DNA of 64,000 nt, taken from Beta vulgaris subsp. vulgaris. Its lineage: Eukaryota; Streptophyta; Magnoliopsida; Caryophyllales; Amaranthaceae. The stretch's first letter is position 1. Every line of letters begins with the position of its first letter. A model generated the notes under the pieces. The model was not told where the DNA came from and did not search any database. It was given only the letters and a program-made list of their open reading frames with translations. The stretch covers positions 49,232,785-49,296,784 of the forward strand of contig NC_079204.1 in NCBI RefSeq assembly GCF_026745355.1, written 5' to 3'. Shown here in pieces: positions 35,648-47,846 of this stretch. The translations under genes were made by a program, and so were the position numbers.

Positions 35648-35866
35648 ATGGCCTCTAAAATCTCAGCAACGGTGATGTTGTTCGTTGTTGCAGTTTTTGC
35701 AACTGTTGTCAACGGGATGGATATGGGTATGGCACCGGCAATGATGGAAATGCCACCGGCGATGGCGCCAACGCCGGCATCAACCACCGGAGTTGGGTTT
35801 TCTCTGGGTGTTTCTCCGGTTGTTGTTGCCTTCTCTCTTGTCGTTTCTTTCTTGTTGAGGCATTAA
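35648..35866 (+). CDS. Methionine-rich arabinogalactan-peptide-like protein
   Basis: This 72-residue precursor has the AG-peptide plan. A signal peptide (residues 1-23, ending VVNG) comes first. The short mature part carries Pro at APAMMEMPPAMAPTPAS, and a C-terminal hydrophobic GPI-signal tail follows (VSPVVVAFSLVVSFLL). The final GVGFSLGVSPVVVAFSL resembles GAGFSLPISTAVVAFSL of the AG-peptide at 6505, so this looks like a more diverged relative. The mature segment contains seven or eight methionines (MDMGM, AMMEM), unusual for the class. The ATG at 35648 is in good context (AAAAAATGGC) and there is no intron. The predicted location is the outer plasma-membrane surface. No function beyond cell-surface glycopeptide can be stated. 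Confidence 0.8.
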   Translation: MASKISATVMLFVVAVFATVVNGMDMGMAPAMMEMPPAMAPTPASTTGVGFSLGVSPVVVAFSLVVSFLLRH

Positions 35867-37180
35867 ATTTGGTTCTTTTTTTTGGGTTCCTAATTTATTT
35901 TGGATGATGATTATAGGTGTGTTTTGTAATTTTGTTAGTCTATTTAAGGTTGATGATTCTTTCCACTAGTGTATTTGTATTGGTACTCTGTGTTGATATT
36001 ATTATTGGTTTAATATCAGAGGATTTATCATTCATTTGTTATGATTATTTATAGATATGAACAGTGAATAATATTATTGTTTGTTCTTCTATATCTTTTT
36101 ACTTCACCGAGCATTTTGAATTACGTGTTTCCACTAAACTTGACTCGAGAGAATTGTGAACAGGCTTGAAATGTTTTGATGATCTTAATTTATTAACATG
36201 AACTTGAAAAGTAAAAATGTTATAGCATAAAAAAGGTGTCTATTTAATTTACAATATCAGAACTTGTTCAGCTCGAAAAAGATTGAGCTTTAGAATATGT
36301 ATGACAGTATGAGTAACGAGCCAAACCGAGTAAACCCAATAAGTTTGAGTTCTGCCAACTTGGCTTGTTATCACCCACTAGTACACTCTAAATTTTTCAT
36401 CCTAAACTTTATCCAAGCAGTCAGGAAGAAATGGTTGAATATCTCAATCTCTCATAAACGCCGATCATCAGACATCAAACTTTGTAGCGGATTCATTGGC
36501 AAAGCAAGGTCTTGGTCGAAGCTCAGAATTTCTAGCCTGGCTTTAATTTAGCTTCAATATGAAAAATGGCTCCCCGCTAATGGGTGGATTGTAATTATTT
36601 TTTTTTATTAGGAAAGATAATTGTCTAAAGATCAATCCTTGCTAGGCTACTCGCTTGTAAGGTATAACAGTTAAAAGGTTGGGTACAAAATTAAACAGTC
36701 CAAAATTAAATGTCAAACATTGTTACAATGAAGATTGTTAGGATGAAGATTGGTATCATGGACAATGCCTTGGAAGTTGGGATGGATTGTAATTGTGATG
36801 GCCAGTCATCTCTCTGCTGGCTTTGGTTCAGCCCATTGCATTGTAACGACTTCGGTCAATTCTCAGGTCTTTGAGCTCTACTAAATTGAAACTAAAATTA
36901 TCAAAAAGAAAATATATTTGGTAGGTAAAGAGCCTTAAATCACAACATCGGATAAGATTATGGTATTCCAGTCCCAAACATTCCATAACAAAGCTAGTTT
37001 AACCAAGAGAATTGTTGGTCGGTAAAGAGCTCTGTCCGGTTTCCGAATCTCCTCATGGCATTCCTCACGGTTGGAGAGTTCTTCAGCCGTGTAGAAAATA
37101 ACATATAAATTACAGAAACTCGTCAAGAAGTGGAGAAGCATAACAACTATTTGTCAAAAGAAGGGAGCAACAACACTTAA
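35867..37180. other. Intergenic with decayed repeats
   Basis: After the 3' untranslated region of the AGP gene, the part around 36230-36400 has GAGCCAAACCGAG-like and TTGGCTTGTTATCACCC words that suggest an old MITE. The open frame 36935-37141 shows no domain I recognise. No gene is supported. Confidence 0.25.
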
Positions 37181-37181
37181 A

Positions 37182-37612
37182 TGTTGTTTGATTCACCTCA
37201 AATTTCATTGGAATTTAGATTTTCTAGGAAGTATAAAATAGGATAGTTGTTTAGTATGCAAGAAATAGAGAATTCATGGAAAATAGAATTTCCAAGGAAA
37301 TGGCAATTCCTATGAACTGTAGGAAATTAATCACCAACACCCCCTTGGTGATTAGAAATTCCTGCGATGGAAAAAAAAAAGCGTTATCAGATTTGAAGCG
37401 ATGACTTAAGCATACTTTCTTCTCCCAATTTAGATAAACTGCGCCGGGATCAAGCCCTCTGTAGTTCAATTTCTTGGTCTGTCAATTACAAATTACTATG
37501 CTCAACCAAACACCAAAAGCCATTTCTTAGGAAATAGACAAGCTTATTTACTTCCCATGAAATAAGACTTCTCATGAGAATTAAGTTCTAACGGTAACCA
37601 AACAAGCTCTTA
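37182..37612. mobile_element. TIR element with TTGTTTGRTT ends, copy 1
   Basis: The left end ATGTTGTTTGATTCACC and the right end ACCAAACAAGCTCTTA (inverted TAAGAGCTTGTTTGGT) enclose a non-coding interior with CTTCTCATGAGAATTAAGTT near the right end. A second copy at 58163-58456 shares the ends and the CTCATGAGAATTAA word. Target duplications were not resolved; hAT is possible. Confidence 0.45.
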
Positions 37613-37859
37613 GTTGTAAGAGAATGTGCCACCTCATCTTTTCTCTGTTGTAATAATAATAAATTAGATATAAATTAGTTTTTGGATCCATACATAATGC
37701 ATGAAAAGTTTTTTTCAATAAGATTTTCACATAGTATATATCAAATTATCCAAACACAAAATAATAAATTCAGATTGTAGATAGATAATAACCCTTCATG
37801 TGCAAGTTCTAAAACTGTAAGAGTACGTACAATTGTGAAAAACAAGTCAAAGGAAAACA

Positions 37860-38420
37860 AGCTAAAATGAGCTGATACACAACCAGTTAGGTACTACCCG
37901 TACTAAATTGTCGCGACCAATATACTAGTCTGGTAGTCTCCGCCACGTGTTGTTGTGACACCTATATTACCTGACATGTCATAAATGCTCTGGCTTTTGT
38001 GAGTATCTTCTGTACGGTCCATTCGAGAGTAACATTCCGATGTTGCCCCGGTTGCAAGAGTTGGACTAGTTCCCACGATTTGGTGAAAATTTGTATCCGC
38101 ATATATTGTTGAGACGCTGCCCATGAAATTGCATGTAAACAAGCCATAACTTCAGTGAAACCGGTTGATGTTGAGTAGCAAAACGAACCGTGCTTGGTGC
38201 TAGGAGTACAGTTCTTTAATCCCTTCACCCAAGCTAAACCTCCCAATCCCTTTTCATTGGGTCTTCTTCTTGCAATGGGGATTGGTATGGAAGGAAGGCA
38301 ATCAGTCTGTTGTCCGATGTTAGCAATTTTGAAACCAGGGGGTTGGGAGGTCCAGAGGGTTTTGAGTAGTTAATGTTGTGGTGCGTACCATTTTTTTTAA
38401 AAAAATTTTGATTCAAAAAG
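37860..38420 (-). pseudogene. LINE RNase H-domain fragment
   Basis: Minus-strand frames at 37962-38246 and 38234-38416 read as a decayed LINE/RNase H (RVT_3-type) domain: GGLAWVKG, then GSFCYSTSTGFTEVMACLHAI, then MRIQIFTKSWELVQLLQ, where the expected acidic TDS is now TKS. No RT is adjacent. It is unrelated in orientation to the large LINE on the right. Confidence 0.5.
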
Positions 38421-38429
38421 TCATCACCC

Positions 38430-39110
38430 TGTCTATTGCTTTCCTTGTATGCTCAAATTAAATCACAAATTGTACCACTAGTGGCACTCAGTCGTTCAAC
38501 CGTTTTCGCTCTCGCTTCTTGTTGTTCCGTTCGTACTCCCTCTATTGCTGTCTCCCACCGCTACTATTACATCGCACCAGACCACCACTACAATATACAT
38601 TTTGTGAAGTTGGTGAAACAATTAATAAGTTAATATACAAACGAGGTCCCTTCCGGTGACAAGACAGTGCACCAACGCAGGTGCGGCGAACCGGCGCAAA
38701 TATGAGGGAGCTATAACAACAAGCAGGTGTTCCAAGTCCAGCGAGTGCACCAACCATGTGCAGCAACACCAACGAGAATAGAGGAGTCAGCGAGAGAGAG
38801 GGAAAGAGATGCGATGGGTCGCGGGTCCAATGAACAAGAATTGACGGCGACGAAGGCTAGCTCTAGGCGACAACACCGCCAGTGTGCAACCATCGACACC
38901 GACGCGCAAGAAGAGGGAAGAGGGAGGTCGATTTATGGGGTTGGGGTTTTGGATTTCACGGTTTAGAATTTCTCAGGAGAGAGACAAATTTTGGTTTGGA
39001 TTTTGAAGTTTAACCTTATATTAACCGACCAAGGAAAATGGGGAGGTAGATTGGTTTTGTTATTTCGCAAAATAACCGACAAAGACGATTTGGATTTTGG
39101 TTTCTATTTT
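38430..39110. other. GC-richer segment, no gene recognised
   Basis: Base composition rises against its surroundings (for example CGGCGCAAATATG, GACGGCGACGAAGG). Open frames on both strands (38542-38772, 38711-38899, 38727-38966) lack conserved motifs. It could be a captured exon fragment or an old element core. Confidence 0.25.
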
Positions 39111-39154
39111 GGGCAAATGCTCCACAACAAATTGCACTAAGAACCAGAATATAT

Positions 39155-39289
<135 letters not shown>

Positions 39290-39427
39290 TACATAAGATT
39301 AATATAACAAATATATTACAAATACGACAAATAAAAATAATGCTCCACAACTCAAACAAAATAAGAATTTTCGGAACATAATTAACTTAGCATTTAAATA
39401 AACGTTCTGAAATACAGGTCTTTAACA

Positions 39428-40910
39428 TGATGAGTGTCCTCAAAATGATCCCCCCACCCCCTTCCTTCCCTGAAGCTATTGTGCTTGACTCATTGCCCCA
39501 AGTGCAAAAAGACATCTTAGAGTTGTCTAAGACTTGTCTGTTTGGCAAGATGCTTTCTGCTCCTTTGGACTTGCGTACCATTATTGCAAGGACAAAGGCA
39601 GATTGAAAAATTATCAAAGGTGAAGTTAATTTAATGCAAATGGGTAATGGCTGAATTTTGCTGCATTTTGCAAACCCTCAGCATCTTTCACTTGTGTGGA
39701 GTGAAAGACCTTGGCATATTCAGGGAGACCTTTTTGTCTTATCCCCATGGAAACCCTTTTTTGATCCCTATTTGGAAGAGATCAAGTAGGTGGACTTATG
39801 GGTTAGGATCCTTAAACTCCCCCACCAAGTTACTGAATTTTGATTCCATTGCTAATCTCTTAGCTTCTAATGATATTGGTGCTCTTATTAAGCTTGATCA
39901 ACGGTCATTATTGAGAAACAAAATTTGTTTTGCTAGAGCATGTGTTAGAGTTGATATCCAAGGTCCTTTACTTGAATTTGCTGAAGTTAGTAGAATTGGT
40001 GATTTGATTCATGGTTATGTGATATGGTATGAGGACTTTTCCTCTGGTTGTTCATTTTGTGGTGAATCTAAGCATGTTATTGAAGCTTGTCCCCTCCTAA
40101 ATTCTCCAAAAAGGAAGTTACTATCCAACTTCTTAAGAATCCTAAACAGAAAACCCTCTATGATACTCTTGCTAAGGCTACTGGGCAAGCTTGTCATACT
40201 ACCACAACTGAGCAAGCTAATGTGGTGCATGTAAAGCCCAAGTACCTTGCTAAACCCCCTGCTGCTAAGTCCATCTCAAAAAATTTTTTAGCTAATTTCC
40301 TTGATTTTGGTACTGCCTACCCCCTCTACCAATGAAGTTATTATTAATGATGTTGGTAAGTCTGCTAACAAGATTTCTGTTGTAGCTACTATTGTCCAAG
40401 GAAAAGGTAAAGGTAAAATTATGATTGCTCATTCTTTCTGTTCTGATGGCTCCTCTGATGATGAGGCTGATCCCCTCTTTACTCGAGTCTCTCCCCTTCT
40501 TGTTCCTTGTAAGGGAAAGATTGTAGGTGACACTGGGCCTGCTTCTTCCTCGAAGGCTCCTTCTCCCATCCAAGTGTTTTGTTCTTCTGATCTGTTTGAT
40601 GAGAATCAGTTTCTTGCTTTAACTTCTCTTGAGGTTCCTTCTCTTAATGCTGACTTCTGTTATAATGAAGATGATACTGATACTTTTTGTATTGAAGACC
40701 AAAATGATAATTCTCCTGGAGAGAATAATTCCCTGCCTGCAAAACTGTTTCCATTCAATTCACTCTGGTAGCTCAATTTTCAAACAGATTGGGCGTGGAT
40801 GCCTCCCACCCAGTGGAGCTTTCTTCCCCTTTTGGTTCAGCAAAGAGGAGGATTAAGAAAATGGAGGATGAGGATGATGCCTCTTCTGCCTTGAAGAGGA
40901 AAAGGAACTA
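39428..40910 (+). pseudogene. LINE ORF1 (DUF4283-like and CCHC zinc knuckle)
   Basis: The frame from ATG 39428 starts MMSVLKMIPPPPPSFPEAIV and, with stops and frameshifts, continues through HIQGDLFVLSPWKPFFDP and DLWVRILKLP (the W/VWVR pattern of DUF4283). It goes on to LDQRSLLRNKICFARACVR and the zinc knuckle CSFCGESKHVIEACP (C-x2-C-x4-H-x5-C, position about 40050). An acidic, Ser-rich tail follows (40301-40771, CSDGSSDDEADPLF). ORF1 of plant L1 elements binds the RNA of the element. The longest uninterrupted part is 39647-40234. Confidence 0.75.
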
Positions 40911-40969
40911 AGTTTTCATATTAGTCAATTATGGTAGCCAATTTCCCACCCCTTTGTGTTAGTAAATAA

Positions 40970-43900
40970 TTTCTATTGCATGTTGGAATATTCGTGGTTG
41001 TGCTAGGAAAAATGCCTTAGAAGAAACGAGGGACTTTTGTCTTCAACAAAATGTCAATATTCTAATGCTTTGCGAAGTAAAAACTCAATGTCCCCCCTCC
41101 CAAGCAATGATTAAGCAATGTGGCTTTCATGCTTTTGATGTAGTTCCAACATTAGTATTTTCTGGTGGGTTATGGTTAATGTGGAAAAATTGCAATGTAT
41201 ACCCTTTTGATCTATCTATTCTATTAAAAGCTTTTAGATTTATCTTGTTTAGTCCACTTATCTACTACTAATGAAGCTTATATTATTATTTTTGTTTATG
41301 CCCCTGTTAAGAAAGAGTTCAAGAGAGAATTTTGGCTAGAGTTAATTAACTATACACTTTCATTATCCCTCCCTTTTGTTATAATTGGTGATTTTAATGA
41401 AATTTCAAACATAGAAGATAAGAAAGGGGGTGCCCCCATTCTTTCTTCTAGATTTACTACTATGAATCATCTGTTAAGTCACCTCCCTTGCATTGAAATC
41501 CCCTTTCCAGGACAACGTTTTACTTGGCAAAAAAAGAAGTTTGGGCTGGATAATATCTATGAAAGGTTGGATAGGGGTGTAGCTTCCACTTCCTAGATTT
41601 CGATGTTCCCTCATGCAAAATTGCATCATGCTATATTTACTTCCTCGGATCACTGTCAAATAGTGCTAAATTATCTTCCAAGTTCTAACAATAAAGCCCC
41701 TCCATTTAGATTTAAAAAAATATGGTGCCTAAGGAAGGATTATGATGCTCTTGTTAAGAAAACTTGGTGCACTCATTTTGTTGGTTCACATATGTTTAGA
41801 CTTGTAAAGAAGTGCAAATTACTAAAAGATAAATCTAAAGCCTGGAATAAATATCAATTCGGGAATGTTTTCCTTCAGTTACCAAAGGTTGATGACCAAT
41901 TAAAAAATATCCGAACTAATATTCTTATCACCCTCATTGATTCTAAACTTTTGGAAATAGCAAGACTTGTTAATAAACGTTCTAATCTGCTTACGTTTAG
42001 TACGGAATATTAGAAACAAAAAAGTAAGTCTGATTATATGTTATTAGGTGGTTCTAATTCCTCCTATTATCATGCTCACGCTTCTATTCGACGAAATTGA
42101 AACCAAATTAAAGAATTAACTTTGCCAAATGGGAATATCATATCTAACCCCAATGATATTGCGCAAGAACTTACAAAGGCCTTTGAGGAACGTTTCAAGT
42201 CCGATTTAACTTCTTCTTTTAATATTGGTTCTGATTTCACGTTGCTAGACCCTATTATTTCAGAGGCAAATAATGCCTTCTTAACTTGCTTTGTGTTTGG
42301 AGAAGAAATAAATCTCCTAGGCCTGATGGGTTTCCACCTTTCTTCTTCCGAAATTGAACTCTGGTAGGTAATAGTGTAATCAGAGTTGTTCAAGCTTTTT
42401 TTTTCTATTCTAGAAGAATGCTAAGAGAAATTAACCATATTTTTTTGGCTCTAATCCCTAAGGTTGATAATCCCTAAGATTAATAATCATTTTCGCCCCA
42501 TTAGTCTCTGTTCTTCCATCTATAAAGTTATTTCCAAAATCCTAACAAATAGGTTAAAGGATGTCCTTGGTCAAATTATTCACCCCCTTCAAGGTGCCTT
42601 TTTTTCCCGGATAGACTTATCCAATATAATATCTTGATTTCCCATCAAGTTTTTCAGTCTTTTAAAACTAAATCTGGTTCTACTGGTCAGATACAATTAA
42701 ACTAGATGTGGAAAAAGTTTATGATAGACTGAAATGGAATTATATTTTTACAACGCTTGACAAATTGGGTTTCTATGCCTCATGGATAGATTGGATTAAG
42801 GCTTGTATTACGTCTTCTTCTTTTTCAGTTCTGGTTAACGGTATTCCGGGTGAGAAATTTTCCCCTTCTCGTGGAATCCACCAAGGAGACCATATCTCCC
42901 CTTACTTATTCATTTTGTATACTGAGCTTCTAGCCAGACTTCTTTCTATTGCCGCTAATAGCCTTTCCAAACCTGTTGGTGTGCTAGTGGGTAAAACTGG
43001 AATTAGAATTCCTTTTTTGACCTTTGCAGATGATACCATGATTTTTGCTAAAGCAACTAACTATAGTTGTTTGATTATCCGGCAAATTTTAGATAAATAT
43101 TGTACAATGTCTGGTCAGGTGGTTAATTACCACAAATTAGCTTTTCAGTGCACAAATAATATATCAGCAGAAAATAAATGCGAATTTGCTTCCATTTTAG
43201 GAATGTCAGAAACTAATAATTTGGGCGATTATTTAGGTTGCCCTATCATAAACTCAAAAGTCTCAAAAGAAACGTTTACCCCAGTTCTTAATAAAACTAC
43301 TAATTAACTCCCTAAATGGAAGGAAAATGCTCTTTCTCAAGCGGGTCGGTCAGTTCTTCTTTAATCTAATTTACCAAATGCAAAGTTTCCTCCTTCCTAA
43401 GTCTATTCTGTTGAATCTGTATAAAACTTGTAGAAATTTTTTCTGGAACAAGGATAATACAAATAACTCCCCTAATCTTATTGGTTGGGACCGTATTTAT
43501 AAACCTAAATCTGCTGGGGATTAGGCTTTTGAAAAACAACAATTAATAATCAAGCTCTTCAGATGAAACTGCTCTGGAGGATTATTAAAAATGATAGTAA
43601 TTTTTGTTTTAAGTTGGTTAGCAAGCGCTATATTAAGAATAATAGTATTTTTTCTATTAAAGCTTCAAAGTCAGCTTCTTAGCAATGGCGTAATCTATTA
43701 AGTCTTCGTGATACTTTTAAGAAAGGTCTAAGGTTGGAGATTGGTGATGGTAAAAACATTAAGTTTTGGTCTGATAACTAGGTGTTTCAGTACCCTCTTA
43801 ACTCAATTATTACTCCAACTCCTAACTCGGTAGATCTATTTGTCAATTCTTATATTTCGGCTGCTGGCCAATGGGACACCCCATTTATTGCTTTCTGTGG

Positions 43901-44414
43901 TGCCTCCTCGTATTGTTTCTCAAATTTGCTCTATTTATATTCCTAAAAAGTTGCAAACGGACTCTTTGGTTTTGGGACTCACGATAGATGGTGAATATAC
44001 TGTTTAATCTGGGGCTTTACTTGCTCAAGATTTGCTCCCCCATAACAATGAAAAGGTCGAATATAACTGGATTGGGAATCTTACTGTCCCGCCTAAAATA
44101 TAAAAAAATTCTTTGGAAAGCCTGTGATGATGGTCTCCCGACTAAAATTCGGTTAGAAAATAGCCATGTTTATTTACCTCAACAATGTGTGTTTTGTAAC
44201 ACTAATAGTGAATCTATTAGCCACCTTTGTTTTGAGTGTCCTTTCACCATAGACATTTTTCGGCATCTTAATGCTAGTTTTGATTGTCCGATTCCCCCCT
44301 CGTGCCTTCAGAATATTGATCTCTCTTCTTTTATATCAGTCATGGAAGCTCGCCTTAGTCTTTCCTCCAAGAAAGATATTACTCATTTCTCTTTTGCACT
44401 GGTGGTTTGTTTGG
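40970..44414 (+). pseudogene. LINE ORF2: endonuclease, reverse transcriptase, zf-RVT
   Basis: The apurinic-type endonuclease starts SIACWNIRGCARKNALEETR and continues through LMLCEVKT and GGLWLMWKN, with PFPGQRFTWQ and LDNIYERLDR-like pieces near 41500-41580. RT occupies about 42480-43530; the open part 42708-43307 shows KACITSSSFSVLVNG, then GIHQGDHISPYLFILYTE and the catalytic FADDTMIFAKA. The zinc-binding zf-RVT segment (43988-44437) has ILWKACDDGLPTKIRLEN and CVFCNTNSESISHLCFECPF. Frames are broken at many places, for example the TAG codon at about 41596, so the copy is inactive. Confidence 0.82.
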
Positions 44415-44870
44415 TAAAAGGCTTATCGCGTACCTAACAAAAATAACCTAACTATTCCTCCTAACTAATGTAGTCGTGCAAGTAAGGATCGAATCCCAAG
44501 AGACTAACTGATTCAAAGTATCAGCATCAAATCGGAAGTTATGGATAAAAGAGTGAGCATGACTCGATTTTCGCAATTATATCAATGAATTCCAACTCCA
44601 ATTGAGCTCCAATTTGCACTCAAATACATCCAAAGTGATCCTTATCAATGTAGCTTGCTTCCATTTGATCCTAAGTACTCAAGCTTGCCCAATAATGCTC
44701 CAATTATGTTCTCGATATCTGAAATTCATCAAGGAATACCAAAAACGCACAAGAGGAGTAATATTTCGTAAATTAAGTAAAAGCGTGCAATTATGAAATA
44801 AAATACACCTAAATATTCCTAGAATGCAACCTAAATGCAACTAAAACCTATATAAAAATACGACACATCA
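44415..44870 (-). repeat. 3' LTR of the Athila derivative, internally deleted
   Basis: It matches both ends of the 1492-bp LTR at 50795-52286 but lacks about 1 kb between GATTCAAAGTA and TCAGCATCAAATC. Its first bases are TA in place of TG. Confidence 0.88.
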
Positions 44871-47846
44871 AACTCCCCCAAGCTAAACCATTGCTTGTCC
44901 TCAAGCAATTAGACATAGACATTGGAAAAGCAAGACAACCTACAATATGAGACTGTGATAGGGCCAAGCACACAACCGAAAACACAAGAGATACAATTAC
45001 TACACAAACCAAGCATCGAAACATTCTCAAGCAAAGCCGCATAGCACGTCATGTAATGCAATCAACTCTCCTAGCATACCACATACCATCTCCCCCCAAG
45101 CTAGACTTAACCAAACCTAAGAGACCTCGCTTTAGTCATGTGCACTCGTACTCTCATGTGTTTATGGCATAATTAATGTCACTCAACCTAAACCATGTCG
45201 ACTCAAATGAAGCATTTACTCTTTAACTTTGACTATCGACTCACTTTCCACTCGAAATTATAATGCAAAATGATCATGAGGACTTTCAAGGGTTATAACG
45301 GGGTTGAGGTTATGGGTAGGAGATATATTTGGAAATGTGGTGTTAAAAGCCAACTAATGGAGAGAACAACATTTAAACGTCTATGGTCATTAGATGCAAA
45401 CGTCACAAAAACTTCTACTAGAAGTTCAACATCACATTCCATTAAATCAACATAGTATCCATCTTTATCAACTCCAACCGATTTCATTGACCTTTTATTC
45501 GATCCTTTCATTTTTTTTTTTTTTTTTAGAATCATTTTTCACAACTTCTTCATCCTTCTTTTCATTTTGCACTTTCACAATATTTCAAGCAACTTTCTTT
45601 CAACATATTTCCTTCCAATAATTACCACAAAACCACAAACTCAACCTCAAAACATAAACTTTGATGCTACTCCACTTAGCAAGGCTTAGGTAGAGAAATC
45701 ATAGAAGGCTTAAGGCTTGTAATGTAGGTATTAATTCATAACAAAGTCAGGAAAGGCTCAGCAGGGCTAGAGAAAGGACAATATATGTGAAAAGAATTTT
45801 CTCTGGAAGTTCAGAACACTGAAAAGAACGCCTCAATCATATCCAAATGCTTATAGAGTCAAGTATCAAAGAGTGCCAAGTCAAAGTCAAAATCCATGCA
45901 ACAAATGAGGAACTAATCACACAGAAAGAACATAACTGACATAGATATATCAGTTTATAGGCACAAAAGCTCACGTGGGTTAAGGTGTCTAAACAGTAAG
46001 GTTAAATCAAGCCAGAGAGAGATCAACCAATCTTACCACAAGCAATCAATCGCGATACAATCATGCTATGAAGAATCATGAACGAGATGAATTACGCTTA
46101 AGAGTATAGTAAGGATATCAACAAGGTTCTCAATGGTGCTAGCAATAGTCTCATAGATGCAACTAAGATGGGATGAAACCTAATATGCTGATGCAGCTAA
46201 GAAAGCAGTACAATATTTTTCGTTACACGTAAACTCCCACTCCTAGTAAGTGGTACAAACCGTGCAACATACTATGAAAGCAAGAAAACCTACACTAGAA
46301 AGCGATAAAAGATAGAATATACCTCCCCCACGCTAAAATCTCGCAATGTCCACAGTGCAATAGTAAGGCACAAAAAGAAAGGGGAGAGGTACTTACAAGA
46401 TCTCACTGAGGAGGGAGAGATGGAGGATTAGGGAACCTTCCCGATTGCATCCAAGTGCTTAAGCATGTCCTTCTGCTCGTTGACTCTTAGAAGTAGATTT
46501 TTCAGAAACAGTTGACCTTAAAAGTGGAGCTTGTAGGCACGTTCTTTTGTCGAGCATTTAAAGTGCGTGTCATTAAAATAAAAATAACACACGACTAAGT
46601 CTCACACAATGAATAAAACAGTCCACCACACAGGTTTGTCAATCAAAACCAAAATACTCGAACAATTCAGTCACATGTACTTCTCGAAAGAATCCGCAAG
46701 CACACAATATGTCCTTCTCCAAATAGTCCAGCAGTAGAATAGAACCCCAAATTCATTAGTGTCAAATTTCCGGTTAATAATTCGAATTGAGGCCAACGAA
46801 TTCAAGCCCGAAAAATCCAAACCATCAAATTCGCAGCAAATTATTCATGAAAATAGTCAAGTGTCGAGTCGAAGTTGATGAATTTCGCAGCAATTCATCA
46901 TATTTCAAAAAAACCAATGCAAGAGAGGATGAAAAGCAGCAAATTTAGTCAAGAAGCGCCGCAATTACAGCCATATAGTGATGAAAAATCGAACCCAATA
47001 ATCGAATTTCGACCAAAAACGGGGGAAACAACCAGCATCAATCTCAATGGAGTTCAGCGACTGAAGAAAAAACACGAAGGAGGGAGAGATCAATGGGTTT
47101 AGCCTGCGTTTCTTGGTTCTCTCTCTTCGATATTTTTTTTCTGTTGTTTCGTTGGAGTTGTGTTGCGTCGCTGCGTTAGGGTCGAATTGCAGGGGTAGAG
47201 GTTTTTTTTTTCAACGAAAATTGAGCCGCAAGGTGACTGTGGGGGCTGTTGTATACCGGCAGCTATGTCGCGGACTAGTCTGTTTGGGTGACGCCTCTTT
47301 CACACTCTTTCTCTTTTATGTTTCTCATCCTCAGGTGTGGGGCCACAGGTTGGCCGTGGCAGATTTCGGGTCGCCGCGGGGTGGTTGCGGACTAGTCTGT
47401 GGCTTCTCTTCTTCTTTTTTTTTCAATGGGCTTCGTGGAGGACAGAAGGGATTGCAGGAGGGTGGCAGTAGGGGATGACGAATTGCGGCCCCTTCGCAAT
47501 ACACACTGATCTGTGGGACGTTCTCAGTTCTCTTTTTCTTTTCTTTTTTCTTTTTTCTTTTTTTTTTCACCTGTACAAAAGCACACCAAAAAATAAAAAT
47601 TAGGAGAATTAAACTCTAAAAAGAAAAATAGGATGCTAAGTTTCTAAATTCTATACCTAATACTTAAACTAACTAATCATATAATACAACTACAATATTA
47701 AACTAACTAAGAAAAGAAACTAAGAAACCTCTAAAAAAATGAAAACAAAAATCGAATAAGTAATAGGAAAAAAATGAAAGAGAAGACTTGGGTTGCCTTC
47801 CAAGAAGCGCTAGTTTAAGGTCATCTAGCTTGACCACCTTTTCACA
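44871..47846. other. Long non-coding 3' region of the Athila derivative
   Basis: In complete Athila elements, pol end and 3' LTR are separated by an extra region sometimes holding an envelope-like gene. Here no such frame is visible. The words CTCCCCCAAGCTA (44873), CTCCCCCCAAGCTAGAC (45091) and CTCCCCCACGCTAAA (46323) repeat the sequence of the polypurine tract. Pieces of GC-rich DNA at 47100-47480 give open frames without motifs. Confidence 0.55.

Noticed and set aside
36935..37141. Possible LINE zinc-binding domain on the minus strand
   Set aside because: The frame lacks the paired Cys/His pattern and cannot be linked to the RNase H fragment at 37962-38246.
44602..44796. Identical 64-codon frames at 44602-44796 and 52018-52212, possible conserved gene
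   Set aside because: Both lie in the two LTRs of the Athila derivative, so identity comes from the LTR pair.
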